Below are positions 50,362 through 59,670 of a DNA stretch of 64,000 nucleotides, one piece after another; position 1 is the first letter of the stretch; each line of letters begins with the position of its first letter. The stretch spans positions 1,040,001 through 1,104,000 of the forward strand of contig NZ_CP048286.1 in NCBI RefSeq assembly GCF_010365285.1, given 5' to 3'. The position numbers were made by a program, and so were the translations under genes. This stretch comes from Paenibacillus rhizovicinus. GTDB taxonomy: Bacteria > Bacillota > Bacilli > Paenibacillales > Paenibacillaceae. Below the pieces are notes generated by a model. That model saw only the letters and a program-made list of their open reading frames with translations, was not told the origin of the DNA and ran no database searches.

Positions 50362-50823
50362 TTAGGAACCGAGCCTGAACGTAATCGTTCGGATAATGGA
50401 TTCCTTATGATCCACGAACAGAACCCCTTCGCAATTCGGCATCAGCAGCGCGTATACAAGCAATCGGTCTCTGACTCCACTGCCTGTCCAATCGATCGGC
50501 ATACGCTCGCGAGCAGTCTTCACTATATAATGTTTGCCGTCTTTCTCGGCAATTAAATCGATAAATAAACGGCTTTGCAAAATGGTTCCATCTAAGTCGA
50601 TCGTAAGAGGAACGCGGTATTTGCCGTGCGTCACTTCATAGCCGGCGTTCTCCAGAAACTGCACGTTCACGTCGTCTTCTTTGACCTTCTCAGCTTCGCT
50701 TAGCAGAAGCTTGGTATTCATGCCCGGCGGTTCGTGCAGCCAGCGATAAAAAGCCCGATAAATCCAATACACCAGCAATCCGCCTGCCGCAATCATAACC
50801 AGCCAATCACCGAAGTTTCCCAT
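50362..50823 (-). CDS. Membrane-anchored protein of unknown function
   Basis: I do not recognise this family with confidence. The 153-residue product begins MGNFGDWLVMIAAGGLLVYW, a single membrane segment with the bulk of the protein after it. The soluble part has the pattern FLENAGYEVTHGKYRVPLTIDLDG followed by RLFIDLIAEKDGKHYIVKTA, which resembles the alternating D...E.K layout of PD-(D/E)xK nuclease folds, though this is only suggestive. The start ATG 50823 follows GGGAGG; 13 codons upstream are open. It is the first gene of the argR-recN unit. Confidence 0.75.
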   Translation of the reverse strand: MGNFGDWLVMIAAGGLLVYWIYRAFYRWLHEPPGMNTKLLLSEAEKVKEDDVNVQFLENAGYEVTHGKYRVPLTIDLDGTILQSRLFIDLIAEKDGKHYIVKTARERMPIDWTGSGVRDRLLVYALLMPNCEGVLFVDHKESIIRTITFRLGS

Positions 50824-50973
50824 TAGATACCTCCCGCGGTCGAAAAGAGTAACACTAACCATTTCGCGTCCCTGGGTATATTTCCTCTTCGGTGCCGGTA
50901 TTCCAAATACCGAACATTTGTTTGCTTTCGTTCTTATCTTACCAAATTTTTCGGCGAATGCAAAGGGGAAGAA

Positions 50974-51019
50974 TAAAAAAAGCCTTTCCCGCCGGCGACT
51001 AACGCCTGCTGAAAAGACT
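50974..51019 (-). terminator. Intrinsic terminator after tlyA
   Basis: On the minus strand AGTCTTTTC pairs with GGAAAGGCT and an inner GGCG/CGCC stem, followed by seven T. It separates the isoprenoid/tlyA unit from the argR unit. Confidence 0.8.
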
Positions 51020-51057
51020 TCGGTTCCCCGATAAACCGTCCGATCCGGAAATGGGAT

Positions 51058-51876
51058 CTAAGTAAACGTATTGGTCGCTTGCTCGACGATCTCCGCAATG
51101 GCGGCATCGTCCGGCGCGGCAGATGCAGAACCTGGCTCCCACAACCAATAAGCCAGAAACTCGATATTCCCTTCCCCGCCCGTAATTGGCGAGAACGTGA
51201 GCTGTTGCAGGACGTAGCCCTGTGCAGCCGCAAATCCAAGCACCTGCTTCAATACTTCGCGATGCGTCGCCGGTTCGCGTACGACGCCCGACTTGCCGAC
51301 CTTCTCGCGGCCCGCCTCGAACTGCGGTTTGATCAGCGCTACGATGCCAGCCCCTTGCTTAAGCAGCGTGCCCAGCGTCGGCAAGATCAGTTTCAACGAA
51401 ATAAACGACACGTCGATCGTCGCGAATGTCGGTTCAGGACCTTTCAAGTCCTCGGGCACCGTGTAGCGAAAATTCGTTCGTTCCATCACGTTGACGCGCT
51501 CATGCTGCCTAAGCGACCAATCCAGTTGATTATAACCGACATCAAGCGCATACACGTAAGCCGCGCCGTTCTGCAGGGCGCAATCCGTAAATCCGCCGGT
51601 GGACGCGCCGATATCCAGCATAACCGCATCTTGCAGATCAAGTCCGAACTGCTTGATCGCTTTCTCCAGCTTCAAGCCGCCGCGGCTCACGTACGGATGC
51701 AGTGCGCCTTTGACGACGATGGAAGCGGTTCTCGGCACTTTCATGCCGCTTTTCTCGATTCGCTCACCGTCAACGATGACAAGTCCAGCCATCAGCGCCG
51801 CCTTCGCTTTGACGCGGCTTTCGTAGTAGCCCTGCTCCACGAGCAGCACGTCTATTCGTTCTTTTGCAATCGTCAT
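51058..51876 (-). CDS. tlyA: TlyA-family rRNA 2'-O-methyltransferase
   Basis: TlyA (YqxC) is expected to methylate rRNA riboses. The 272-residue protein has an N-terminal S4 domain (RIDVLLVEQGYYESRVKAKAAL) and an FtsJ-type methyltransferase domain: YVSRGGLKLEKAI, the AdoMet loop LDIGASTGGFTDCAL, the Asp in YALDVGYNQLDW and the Lys/Glu residues in ALIKPQFEAGR. Length is normal. The ATG follows ACAGGAG. It is 21 bases downstream of dxs, as in B. subtilis, and ends its unit with a terminator. Confidence 0.94.
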   Translation of the reverse strand: MTIAKERIDVLLVEQGYYESRVKAKAALMAGLVIVDGERIEKSGMKVPRTASIVVKGALHPYVSRGGLKLEKAIKQFGLDLQDAVMLDIGASTGGFTDCALQNGAAYVYALDVGYNQLDWSLRQHERVNVMERTNFRYTVPEDLKGPEPTFATIDVSFISLKLILPTLGTLLKQGAGIVALIKPQFEAGREKVGKSGVVREPATHREVLKQVLGFAAAQGYVLQQLTFSPITGGEGNIEFLAYWLWEPGSASAAPDDAAIAEIVEQATNTFT

Positions 51877-51897
51877 CTGTAAGGAATCTCCTGTTTC

Positions 51898-53796
51898 TTA
51901 AACCTGGCCTTGCACGCGCTTGCGAATTCGCGGCAGCAGCGACGACAATTCGGTCGCCACATGCTCTGCCGTCAATCCGACCTCTTGGCGCTGTTCCTTC
52001 ACCGAGCCATGCTCGACGAAGATATCAGGAACGCCCACGATGCGGACGTGCATGTCGTCTTTATGGTGCAAGGAATAGAATTCCAATACGGCGCTGCCGA
52101 GACCGCCCAGTTCCGAGCCTTCCTCGAGTACGAGCATCGGAATACCTTCTTCCGCAATCTTCAGCAGCATCGTTTCGTCGAGCGGCTTAATAAAGCGGGC
52201 ATTGACGATGCGTACATTCAATCCTTCGCGCTTCAATAGGTCGGCCGCTTCTTCGGCAACCGGAATCATCGGTCCTATTGCCGCGATGACCGCCGAATCG
52301 CCTTCACGCAGCGTCTCCCACGTACCGAACGGAATCGGCTTCATTTCCTTCTCGATCGGAACGCCGAGGCCGTTGATCCGCGGATAACGGATCGCAATCG
52401 GTCCGTCTTCGTAATCGATCGCCGTCTTCATCATCCGGCGAAGCTCGTTCTCGTCCTTCGGCATCATAATCGCCATGTTCGGAATATGGCGAAGGAACGG
52501 GATATCGTATACGCCATGATGGGTTTCGCCATCGGCGCCAACGAAGCCGGCGCGGTCGATCGCGAAGACCACATTCGCATTTTGACGGCAAATATCATGT
52601 ACGACTTGGTCATACGCACGCTGCAGGAAGGTCGAATAGACCGCATAAACCGGTTTCATCCCCTCCATCGCCAACGCCGCGCACATTGTACCCGCATGCT
52701 GTTCGGCAATGCCGACATCGATCATCCGGTCGGGAAAGCGCTCTGCGAATTTAAGCAGTCCGGATCCGCCCGGCATGGCCGGTGTGACCGCGACAATGCG
52801 TTTATCCTGCTCGGCTAAGTCCATCAGCGCATCACTGAACACTTCCGTGTACATCGGAGGACCGACGGCTTTGAGCATTTGGCCGGATTCGATCTTGTAC
52901 GGCGATGCGCCATGCCACTTGAACGAATCCGCTTCGGCAGGTGAATACCCTTTGCCTTTCACGGTAATTACATGAACCAATACCGGTCCTTGCACACGGC
53001 TCGCCTGTTCGATCGTCTCCATCAACTGAGGCAAGTCATGGCCATCCACCGGTCCGAAATAGGTGAAACCGAATTGTTCAAACAAGATGCCGTTCACGAG
53101 CAAATATTTGATGCTGTCTTTGAGCCGCTCTGCGGTCTTGGCCAGCTTGCCGCCGATTGCGGGAATTTTGTTCAGAAACTGGTTCAGTTCTTCCTTCGCC
53201 TTCTGGTAATGGCGGTCCGTTCTGATTTTGCCGAGATAGTGATGCAGCGCTCCGACATTCGGCGCGATCGACATTTCGTTGTCGTTCAGAATCACCATCA
53301 GGTTCTTCTTCTCGTGTCCGATGTGATTCAGCGCCTCCAGCGCCATCCCGCCTGTCAGCGCTCCGTCGCCAATAATGGCGACGACTTTATTCTTCTCGCC
53401 CTTCAGGTCGCGGGCAAGCGCCATGCCCATAGCCGCGGACAAGGAAGTGCTGCTATGTCCAGCTTCCCAGACGTCATGCGGGCTTTCGGAACGCTTCACG
53501 AATCCGCATAGCCCTTTATATTGACGCAATGTATCGAATTGACTTCGACGGCCAGTCAACATTTTATGGACGTACGATTGATGGCCCACGTCGAATAGAA
53601 ATTTATCCTTCGGGCTGTCGAATAAATAATGAAGCGCCAAGGTAAGTTCGACAACGCCCAAATTGGACGATAGATGTCCGCCTGTCGTTGACAGATTCTC
53701 AATCAGGAAGTTGCGAATCTCGCCAGCCAGCTGCTCCAACTGCGGGATCGACAACGATTTCAAATCCTTGGGCTCATTTATATGTTCAAGCAACAC
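51898..53796 (-). CDS. dxs: 1-deoxy-D-xylulose-5-phosphate synthase
   Basis: Dxs makes DXP from pyruvate and glyceraldehyde-3-phosphate, the entry step of the MEP isoprenoid pathway. The 632-residue protein has the thiamine-diphosphate motif [19 protein letters not shown] through LNDNEMSI, the conserved [13 protein letters not shown], and the second half [19 protein letters not shown] plus YPRINGLG. I start it at GTG 53796 (VLLEHINEP), seven bases after GAGG; 15 upstream codons are open but lack a site. It lies between ispA and tlyA. Confidence 0.96.
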   Translation of the reverse strand: MLLEHINEPKDLKSLSIPQLEQLAGEIRNFLIENLSTTGGHLSSNLGVVELTLALHYLFDSPKDKFLFDVGHQSYVHKMLTGRRSQFDTLRQYKGLCGFVKRSESPHDVWEAGHSSTSLSAAMGMALARDLKGEKNKVVAIIGDGALTGGMALEALNHIGHEKKNLMVILNDNEMSIAPNVGALHHYLGKIRTDRHYQKAKEELNQFLNKIPAIGGKLAKTAERLKDSIKYLLVNGILFEQFGFTYFGPVDGHDLPQLMETIEQASRVQGPVLVHVITVKGKGYSPAEADSFKWHGASPYKIESGQMLKAVGPPMYTEVFSDALMDLAEQDKRIVAVTPAMPGGSGLLKFAERFPDRMIDVGIAEQHAGTMCAALAMEGMKPVYAVYSTFLQRAYDQVVHDICRQNANVVFAIDRAGFVGADGETHHGVYDIPFLRHIPNMAIMMPKDENELRRMMKTAIDYEDGPIAIRYPRINGLGVPIEKEMKPIPFGTWETLREGDSAVIAAIGPMIPVAEEAADLLKREGLNVRIVNARFIKPLDETMLLKIAEEGIPMLVLEEGSELGGLGSAVLEFYSLHHKDDMHVRIVGVPDIFVEHGSVKEQRQEVGLTAEHVATELSSLLPRIRKRVQGQV

Positions 53797-53943
53797 GTTA
53801 TTTCCTCGCTTTCCCTGCTGACAGTTCCCGTTATCCAACAATCGTCAAACGTGGCTAAATTATATCATAGTTCGAGGCAGAAGCCCATGACCAAGGGAAC
53901 CCGGTAGCATGCGCAAGCATTGCCTCAAAGGAACGAACAAGCC

Positions 53944-54855
53944 CTAATGGTCTCTCCGCATCAAATAATCGGCGATTTCGCGCAGCGTATCCGGCATGGA
54001 CAGCTTCGCATCCTCAAGCGCCTGCTTCGCTTCCTGCGTCAACCGCTCCACGAGCGCTTCGCTCGCTTCCATGCCGATCAGAAACGGATAGGTCACCTTC
54101 TGTTCTTCCACGTCGCTTTGGACCGGCTTGCCCAGCTTGGCAGCATCGCCGACCAAATCCAGAATATCGTCCTGAATTTGAAAAGCCAGCCCCAGCTTGC
54201 GGGCGAAGATGCGCAAGGCATCAAGCTGCTGCGGAGTCGCTCCACCGATGCGCGCCCCGGCTACCACGGAGAAAACGACGAGATCGCTTGTTTTGTGCAG
54301 GTGAATATATTCGAGCTCTTCGAGCGAGGTAACGCCTTGTTCGCCTAGCATATCCGCCGCTTGTCCCCCGACCATGCCGGGCGCTCCAGCGAGCTTGGCG
54401 AGATCGGCCACGATTGCAAGCGCGGTTTCCGGCGAAGCGCCAAGCGCCGAGGCGCGCGTAACGGCATAGAACGCATGCGTCAGCAGCCCGTCGCCGGCCA
54501 GAATCGCCATCGCCTCGCCGAACACCTTATGATTCGTCAGCTTGCCTCTACGGTAATCATCGTTATCCATAGCCGGCAAATCGTCGTGGATGAGCGAGTA
54601 CGTATGGATCATCTCAATCGCGCAGGCGATCGGCATCGCGATTGCTCTCGCATTCTCGTTACGTCCGATCGCTTCGGCCGCGCTCAGCACGAGAATGGGC
54701 CGCAGACGCTTGCCTCCGGCCTCTAGAGAATACATCATCGATTCACGAAGCGCGGGCGGGATGTCCCATTCCTGCGGGATAGAATCGTGCAGCGCCGCTT
54801 CGATTTCCAACACGGAGCGGTTCAAATAGTCTGAAAGCGATAGCGAAGTTTTCAC
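53944..54855 (-). CDS. ispA: Farnesyl diphosphate synthase
   Basis: IspA condenses isoprenyl units to farnesyl diphosphate. The 303-residue protein has the first Asp-rich motif in LIHDDLPAMDNDDYRRGK, the second in FQIQDDILDLVGD and the basic substrate-binding GGKRLRPILVL. Length and motifs are normal. The start is GTG 54855-54853, after AGGGGAA, two bases past the xseB stop, so the genes are coupled. It feeds menaquinone, undecaprenol and haem-O pathways. Confidence 0.96.
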   Translation of the reverse strand: MKTSLSLSDYLNRSVLEIEAALHDSIPQEWDIPPALRESMMYSLEAGGKRLRPILVLSAAEAIGRNENARAIAMPIACAIEMIHTYSLIHDDLPAMDNDDYRRGKLTNHKVFGEAMAILAGDGLLTHAFYAVTRASALGASPETALAIVADLAKLAGAPGMVGGQAADMLGEQGVTSLEELEYIHLHKTSDLVVFSVVAGARIGGATPQQLDALRIFARKLGLAFQIQDDILDLVGDAAKLGKPVQSDVEEQKVTYPFLIGMEASEALVERLTQEAKQALEDAKLSMPDTLREIADYLMRRDH

Positions 54856-54857
54856 GC

Positions 54858-55142
54858 CTATTCCCCTCTGTCTTCGTTCGCGGGAGCAAACGGTTTTCTT
54901 TGCAAGCCATTCTCGGATTCGATCAGCATTTCGATCTTCCGTTCGACTTGCTCAAGCTTCGATCCGCATAGTTGGGACATCTTCATGCCTTCCTGAAACA
55001 GCTCGATCGCCGTTTCGAGCGGCACGTCGCCGCTTTCAAGCTTGCCGACGATATCTTCGAGGCGCTCCATGGCCGTCTCGAAACTGATTTCTTCCTTTTC
55101 TTTTTCTTTGTCTTTCTCTTTGTCCTTCTCTTTCGCCGCCAT
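54858..55142 (-). CDS. xseB: Exodeoxyribonuclease VII small subunit
   Basis: XseB is the small helical subunit that binds several copies to each XseA. The 94-residue protein has a highly charged N-terminus of KEKDKEK repeats (about 17 residues) and the family block SFETAMERLEDIVGKLESGDVPLE, then LFQEGMKMSQLC. The lysine/glutamate repeat is longer than in most homologues. The ATG follows AAGGGGAGG, four bases past the xseA stop. Confidence 0.94.
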   Translation of the reverse strand: MAAKEKDKEKDKEKEKEEISFETAMERLEDIVGKLESGDVPLETAIELFQEGMKMSQLCGSKLEQVERKIEMLIESENGLQRKPFAPANEDRGE

Positions 55143-55145
55143 CGT

Positions 55146-56498
55146 TTACGCCTCCCCTTTCAATCCCCATACCTGGCATTCCAACTGGCCGTCCGCCACT
55201 TTCACCTTAAGCAGATCGCCAGGCTGCACGTCGGAAACGGACTTCACCAGCTTAGTCCCGTGCTCGTCATATACTAAACTATACCCTCTGGACATTACCT
55301 TAAGCGGGCTGAGCGCATCCAGTTGACGCATCGAGGCCAGCAGCTGCAGCCGTCTCTCTTTCATACCGGCTGCCATGCTGGATTCAAGACGGCCAGTAAC
55401 AGCCTGCAGTTGCTTGTTCGCCAAGGCGGCTTTCCCGCCCGGATGAGCTCTGTTGAGCGCGGCAAACAAATTTTTATAAGTTTCACGGTTTCGTTCCGCC
55501 AAGCGCAGCGCCCGATTGCGAAGCCGCTCCTGCATGATATCGAGCAGTTGAGCTTGCTGAAGCACGTACTTACGAGGATTCAAGAATACCGGAGACCTGC
55601 GCAAGCGAGCCAGCCGTTCTTGGCGGCCCTGGAGCTTCATGCGCAGCATTTGCACCATTCTCGATTCCATTTGGGACAGCTTCGACCGCAGCTCGTGCAC
55701 GCTCGTAACCGCGAGTTCGGCTGCCGCCGTCGGCGTAGCCGCTCGAAGATCAGATACGAAATCCGAAATCGTAAAATCCGTTTCATGGCCGACAGCCGAA
55801 ATGACCGGTATCCGCGAAGCGGCAATGCTGCGGGCGACCGTTTCTTCGTTGAATGCCCACAATTCTTCCAAGGACCCGCCGCCCCGGCCAATTATTAATA
55901 CGTCTACCTCCGCCAATCGGTTCATTATTTCGATGGCTTTAACGATGGAAGGCGCTGCGCCCTTACCCTGCACGGACACAGGAAAAAGCAGCACCGGCAC
56001 GGATGGGTGTCGGCGCTGCAGCGTTATGAGTATATCCCGCACGGCGGCCCCGGTTGGGGATGTAATAACGCCGATTGCCTTCGGAAACTTCGGAATCGGA
56101 CGCTTCCGCGCAGGCTCGAATAGTCCCTCGTCTTCCAGCTTGCGTTTCAACTGCTCATACGCAAGATAGAGACTGCCGATTCCGTCCGGCTGCATCGACG
56201 TGCAATAGAACTGGTAGTTGCCGTCCCGTTCATACACGGCAATATTGCCTCGGGCGAGCACCTTCGCGCCTTCTTTCGGAATAAACGGCAGCCGTTGATT
56301 ATGGGACGCGAACATGATGCATTTCAAACGGCTGTCTTTGTCCTTCAACGTAAAGTACATATGGCCGCTGGAATGATGCGTGAAATTCGAGATTTCGCCG
56401 CGAAGCCAAACATCGTTCAGAAGGTTGTCCGATTCCAGCTTCATCCCGATGTAGCGGTTTATTTCTTTAATCGAAAATATTCGCGTTCGGTCAGCCAT
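55146..56498 (-). CDS. xseA: Exodeoxyribonuclease VII large subunit
   Basis: XseA is the catalytic subunit of exonuclease VII, which degrades single-stranded DNA from both ends. The 450-residue protein has an N-terminal OB-fold (VWLRGEISNFTHHSSGHMYFTLKD), the catalytic domain with GVITSPTGAAVRDIL, RGGGSLEELWAFNEE and SAVGHETDFTISDFVSD, and a C-terminal coiled coil. The ATG follows AAGGAG, nine bases past the folD stop. The order folD-xseA-xseB-ispA is conserved in B. subtilis. Confidence 0.96.
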   Translation of the reverse strand: MADRTRIFSIKEINRYIGMKLESDNLLNDVWLRGEISNFTHHSSGHMYFTLKDKDSRLKCIMFASHNQRLPFIPKEGAKVLARGNIAVYERDGNYQFYCTSMQPDGIGSLYLAYEQLKRKLEDEGLFEPARKRPIPKFPKAIGVITSPTGAAVRDILITLQRRHPSVPVLLFPVSVQGKGAAPSIVKAIEIMNRLAEVDVLIIGRGGGSLEELWAFNEETVARSIAASRIPVISAVGHETDFTISDFVSDLRAATPTAAAELAVTSVHELRSKLSQMESRMVQMLRMKLQGRQERLARLRRSPVFLNPRKYVLQQAQLLDIMQERLRNRALRLAERNRETYKNLFAALNRAHPGGKAALANKQLQAVTGRLESSMAAGMKERRLQLLASMRQLDALSPLKVMSRGYSLVYDEHGTKLVKSVSDVQPGDLLKVKVADGQLECQVWGLKGEA

Positions 56499-56507
56499 GT
56501 CCCGGAC

Positions 56508-57368
56508 CTACTCCTTTGCTGCGTGTAGTTGTTTGGCGGCTTTCAATGTGTTCTGCATCAGCATCGTAATCGTCATCGGACCTACGCCGCCCGGAACCGG
56601 CGTTACGTACCCGGCTACGTCCAGAACATCGTCGTAATCCACGTCTCCGGCGAGCTTACCGTCTTCGAGCCGGTTAATGCCGACATCGATGACGACCGCT
56701 CCCGGTTTCACGAACGCGCTGCCGATGGCTTTCGCCTTGCCGATCGCCACGACCAGGATATCCGCCGTCTTGGCGATGTCGGCCATGTTAGCCGTACGAG
56801 AGTGGCAAATCGTAACGGTAGCATGTTCGCGAAGCAGAAGCATGGATACCGGCTTCCCTACGATGTTGCTGCGGCCGATAACGACGGCATGTTTGCCTGC
56901 GATTTCGATGCCCGTCCGTTTAATGAGCTCGATAACGCCTGCAGGCGTGCAAGGAAGCAGGCTGTCGTCGCCAATAACGAGATTGCCGACGCTTACAGGA
57001 TGGAAGCCATCGACATCCTTGGCAGCGCTGATTGCATCGATAACCGATTTCTCATCGATATGTTTAGGCAGCGGAAGCTGCACGAGTATGCCATGTATGG
57101 TTTCCTGCCTATTCAGCCGATCGATCAGTGCGAGCAGTTCCTCTTGCGTCGTGGAAGCCTCTAAACGATGGACTTCGGAATAAAAGCCAAGCTGTTGGCA
57201 AGCCTTCTCTTTGCTTCCCACGTAGACTTTCGATGCCGGATCTTCGCCGACGAGCACGACCGCCAGGCCCGGAACGATGCCTTGCGCGGCGAGCTTCGCC
57301 GTTTCTTCGCCGATTTCAATTCGGATGGCGTCAGAGATTGCTTTTCCTTCGATACGTTGTGCTGTCAA
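56508..57368 (-). CDS. folD: Methylenetetrahydrofolate dehydrogenase/cyclohydrolase FolD
   Basis: FolD interconverts methylene-, methenyl- and formyl-tetrahydrofolate. The 286-residue protein has the catalytic Lys in [15 protein letters not shown], the signature [12 protein letters not shown], the NADP-binding [18 protein letters not shown] and the C-terminal [15 protein letters not shown]. The start is TTG 57368-57366, eight bases after AGGAGC. It lies downstream of nusB across a 162-base gap with two hairpins. Confidence 0.96.
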   Translation of the reverse strand: MTAQRIEGKAISDAIRIEIGEETAKLAAQGIVPGLAVVLVGEDPASKVYVGSKEKACQQLGFYSEVHRLEASTTQEELLALIDRLNRQETIHGILVQLPLPKHIDEKSVIDAISAAKDVDGFHPVSVGNLVIGDDSLLPCTPAGVIELIKRTGIEIAGKHAVVIGRSNIVGKPVSMLLLREHATVTICHSRTANMADIAKTADILVVAIGKAKAIGSAFVKPGAVVIDVGINRLEDGKLAGDVDYDDVLDVAGYVTPVPGGVGPMTITMLMQNTLKAAKQLHAAKE

Positions 57369-57415
57369 TTCGATCGCTCCTCATATATATGTCTCAGGCA
57401 GGCTTAATTATCGGA

Positions 57416-57518
57416 AGCCCCTTACGCCGCAAGGCTGCAAGGGGCTCAAGGTCAAGCGGCACTCTCGCCGTCCTCCAGGGCAGCGCAAACGGCGTTTCAT
57501 TCCGTTGAATGAAGCGCC
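57416..57518 (-). repeat. Two consecutive hairpins between nusB and folD
   Basis: First (57518-57491, minus strand): GGCGCTTCATTC pairs with GAATGAAACGCC around AACG, with one wobble. Second (57446-57416): AGCCCCTT pairs with AAGGGGCT, with an inner GCC/GGC. Neither is followed by a T run, so they may be attenuators, processing sites or weak terminators. Confidence 0.65.
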
Positions 57519-57530
57519 GCGGACGACAGT

Positions 57531-57983
57531 TTACGCTTTCGGTTTGAGCTCGTCAAGCGCTTGAAGCAAGCGGCCAAGCACGCCGTTGACGAATCGGCCA
57601 GACTCGTCGGTTCCGAAATGCTTCGCCAGTTCGATGGCTTCATTGATGATTGCCTTCGGCGGCGCGTCGTCGCGGAACACCAATTCATAGCAGGCAAGCC
57701 TGAGAATTTGACGGTCCACGCGGGAGAGGCGGTCGACCTGCCACCCTGTTAAGTAATGCTGCAGCATATCGTCAATCGCTGCTTTATGTTCCACGACGCC
57801 TTGAAGAAGGCTGCGAATATATTCGTCAATCTTGCCGACGTCGCCTGCATCCGCCTCGATTTCGTTCTCGGCATGCACCTCGTCGACGAGCATATTCACC
57901 GCGGACGCGGTTGTCGCCTCTTCGTTCATTTCCATTTGGTACAAGCTTTGTACCACGATTTCCCGTGCTAACCTTCGTTTCAT
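57531..57983 (-). CDS. nusB: Transcription antitermination factor NusB
   Basis: NusB binds the boxA RNA with S10 in antitermination of rRNA operons. The 150-residue all-helical protein begins MKRRLAREIVVQSLYQMEM and has the conserved block DRQILRLACYELVFRDDAPPKAIINEAIELAKHFG (key part RLACYEL...INEAIELAK) and ends SGRFVNGVLGRL. The ATG follows AGAGGA. Hairpins lie on both sides, so it could be its own transcription unit. Confidence 0.96.
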   Translation of the reverse strand: MKRRLAREIVVQSLYQMEMNEEATTASAVNMLVDEVHAENEIEADAGDVGKIDEYIRSLLQGVVEHKAAIDDMLQHYLTGWQVDRLSRVDRQILRLACYELVFRDDAPPKAIINEAIELAKHFGTDESGRFVNGVLGRLLQALDELKPKA

Positions 57984-58057
57984 GTGTCCTCTGACCGCTC
58001 CTTAAAATTCCTTCAGCGTCCCGCGTCGCCCAGTATGACGCGCGGTGCGTTTCATGC

Positions 58058-58121
58058 CAAAATATGATCTCCTCCCTGCCCCGAACGGATGCCGCATGGT
58101 CCGGGGTACGGAGGAGATCAT
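58058..58121 (-). terminator. Long hairpin after the DUF2273 gene, probable terminator
   Basis: On the minus strand ATGATCTCCTCC pairs perfectly with GGAGGAGATCAT, with an inner CCCCG/CGGGG stem and a large loop, followed by ATTTTGG. It starts four bases past the DUF2273 stop. The T run is short, so it may also be a processed or regulatory hairpin before nusB. Confidence 0.65.
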
Positions 58122-58125
58122 AGTG

Positions 58126-58356
58126 CTATTTGAACGGACGCCAGCGTTCTGTCAGCCATTCCAGCATCCGCTGCCATGGAAAGACCGGGCCTCGCTGCTC
58201 ATCCTTCATTTTACCGATCGCATAGCCGATCCAAAGCAATAAACCGAAAAACAACATATCCCAAAATCCTACGATGAAATAAAGAAGTCCCAGGATGAAT
58301 CCCACCGAAACGCCGGCGATCCTTCCTCCATAGCTTGTCCAGATTTCCCTCCACAT
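58126..58356 (-). CDS. DUF2273 family small membrane protein
   Basis: The 76-residue protein begins MWREIWTSYGGRIAGVSVGF and has two close membrane segments with the family core GLLYFIVGFWDMLFFGLLLWIGYAIGK. DUF2273 genes usually accompany asp23 and amaP, as here; a role in envelope stress is inferred from that context. I prefer ATG 58356, which gives the typical N-terminus, though ATG 58365 is in frame and the ribosome site AGGGG lies at the end of amaP. It is coupled to amaP. Confidence 0.85.
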   Translation of the reverse strand: MWREIWTSYGGRIAGVSVGFILGLLYFIVGFWDMLFFGLLLWIGYAIGKMKDEQRGPVFPWQRMLEWLTERWRPFK

Positions 58357-58370
58357 GATCGGCATCACCC

Positions 58371-58934
58371 CTATTCTACACGGCTTTTAAAGTTCGCGGT
58401 TTGGATGATGTTCGCCACGTAAACGGACACGTTTGCAACAGGAATGCCGGTGATTTCCTCCACGTGAGTTTTGACCGCACGCTGGATGTCCTCTGTCAAC
58501 GTCGGAATGGAGCTTTCGCCGTCCGCGATTGCGCGCAGCGACACTTCGATACCCGTTTCGCCGATGCGGATCCGTGCTTTCAGGTCTTTCACGCCGCGCT
58601 GGCGGGCTGCCGCCTTCAACGCTAAATTCTCTACCGTTTCCAGCGAAATGCGGATATCGCCGAATTCCGTCCGTTGATCGATCGATGGAGCGGACGCATT
58701 GCTGCGCCGAAGCGATACGTAGAAGAAGCGCAAACTGATCAGAAACACGACGGCTGCCACCGATACGACCGTTAACTGCAGCCAGCGCATGTCGCCGCTG
58801 TACAAATTATGTACTAAATTGTTGAGCCATTCTTCCGGAAACCAGTATACACCGGCACTGAACGCAATAACCGCTGCGGCCCCGATCGCCAGGCTGTATA
58901 TGAATAACAACAGCTTGTCCAACACTCTAATCAA
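58371..58934 (-). CDS. amaP: Alkaline shock response membrane anchor protein AmaP
   Basis: AmaP anchors Asp23 to the membrane in Staphylococcus. The 187-residue protein has two N-terminal membrane segments (LLLFIYSLAIGAAAVIAFSAG and LQLTVVSVAAVVFLISLRFF) and an Asp23-like C-terminal domain (GDIRISLETVENLALKAAARQ, VKTHVEEITGIPVANVSVYV). The start is TTG 58934-58932, eight bases after AAGGAGG. It comes after the asp23 terminator, so it probably has its own promoter in the 200-base gap. Confidence 0.9.
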   Translation of the reverse strand: MIRVLDKLLLFIYSLAIGAAAVIAFSAGVYWFPEEWLNNLVHNLYSGDMRWLQLTVVSVAAVVFLISLRFFYVSLRRSNASAPSIDQRTEFGDIRISLETVENLALKAAARQRGVKDLKARIRIGETGIEVSLRAIADGESSIPTLTEDIQRAVKTHVEEITGIPVANVSVYVANIIQTANFKSRVE

Positions 58935-59063
58935 CGATAATTCCTCCTTGAAGCGGATGAGAAGAAACGGCGGACGCCAACCTTAGTCGGATTCGATAAA
59001 CGTTTCTATCCTGAAAACTTGAAGCAAGTCAGGCCGAATTCAATTGGAGCATGAATGACTAGA

Positions 59064-59107
59064 TAAAACCCCCTAGCGCCGAGCGGCAAGCCCAACCACT
59101 AGGGGGT
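59064..59107 (-). terminator. Intrinsic terminator after the asp23-like gene
   Basis: ACCCCCTAG pairs perfectly with CTAGGGGGT, followed by TTTTA on the minus strand. It lies 28 bases past the stop. Confidence 0.82.
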
Positions 59108-59134
59108 ATGAGTCATTCGTTTCCAAGAAAAGAA

Positions 59135-59545
59135 TTATTTAACGCGAAGCTGAACCTCGTCCAATTCCGGTTTCTCCGCCGTTGTTTTGAAATGAACGTC
59201 ATGGATATGAACGTTCACCTCGACGACATGAAGTCCGGTCATCGTTTCGATGGAGCGCTTAACGTTGCGTTGAATGTCGGAAGCAATCTCCGGAATACGG
59301 TTGCCGTATTCCACGATAATGGAAACGTCCACTGCCGCTTCGCGCTGCCCCACTTCGACTTTAACGCCTTTCGACAAGTTCTTGCGACCCAGAAGCTCGG
59401 CAATGCCGCCGGCGAATCCGCCGCTCATGCCCGCTACGCCTTGAATTTCAATCGTCGCAAGACCAGCAATGATTTCAATGACTTCGGGTGCGATTTGAAT
59501 AGTGCCCATGTCCGTTCTCTCATAGTCCGCTGCCAGCGTACTCAT
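59135..59545 (-). CDS. Asp23/Gls24 family envelope stress response protein
   Basis: The 136-residue protein matches the Asp23 family: APEVIEIIAGLATIEIQGVAGMSGG, the GIAELLGRKNLSKGVKVEVGQ block and VQRNVKRSIETMTGLHVVEVNVHIHDV (part: IETMTGLHVVEVNVHI). It corresponds to YqhY, encoded after accC in B. subtilis, where it has been tied to acetyl-CoA carboxylase control. No signal or membrane segment. It is 125 bases downstream of accC. Confidence 0.93.
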   Translation of the reverse strand: MSTLAADYERTDMGTIQIAPEVIEIIAGLATIEIQGVAGMSGGFAGGIAELLGRKNLSKGVKVEVGQREAAVDVSIIVEYGNRIPEIASDIQRNVKRSIETMTGLHVVEVNVHIHDVHFKTTAEKPELDEVQLRVK

Positions 59546-59670
59546 GGTTATCCTACACCTCCCGTAAAGTTGCGTGCCTCAGCCGCCAGCCGATAGCTTA
59601 TCCGCTTCTTATTCCTATACTATAGCATTCTGGCGGAATTATGACAAACAGCGCAGCGCTTGTTTACTGC

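Noticed and set aside
55082..55135. Repeat tract encoding Lys-Glu-Lys-Asp units in xseB
   Set aside because: It is an in-frame low-complexity N-terminus of a real gene, not a tandem-repeat element or CRISPR.
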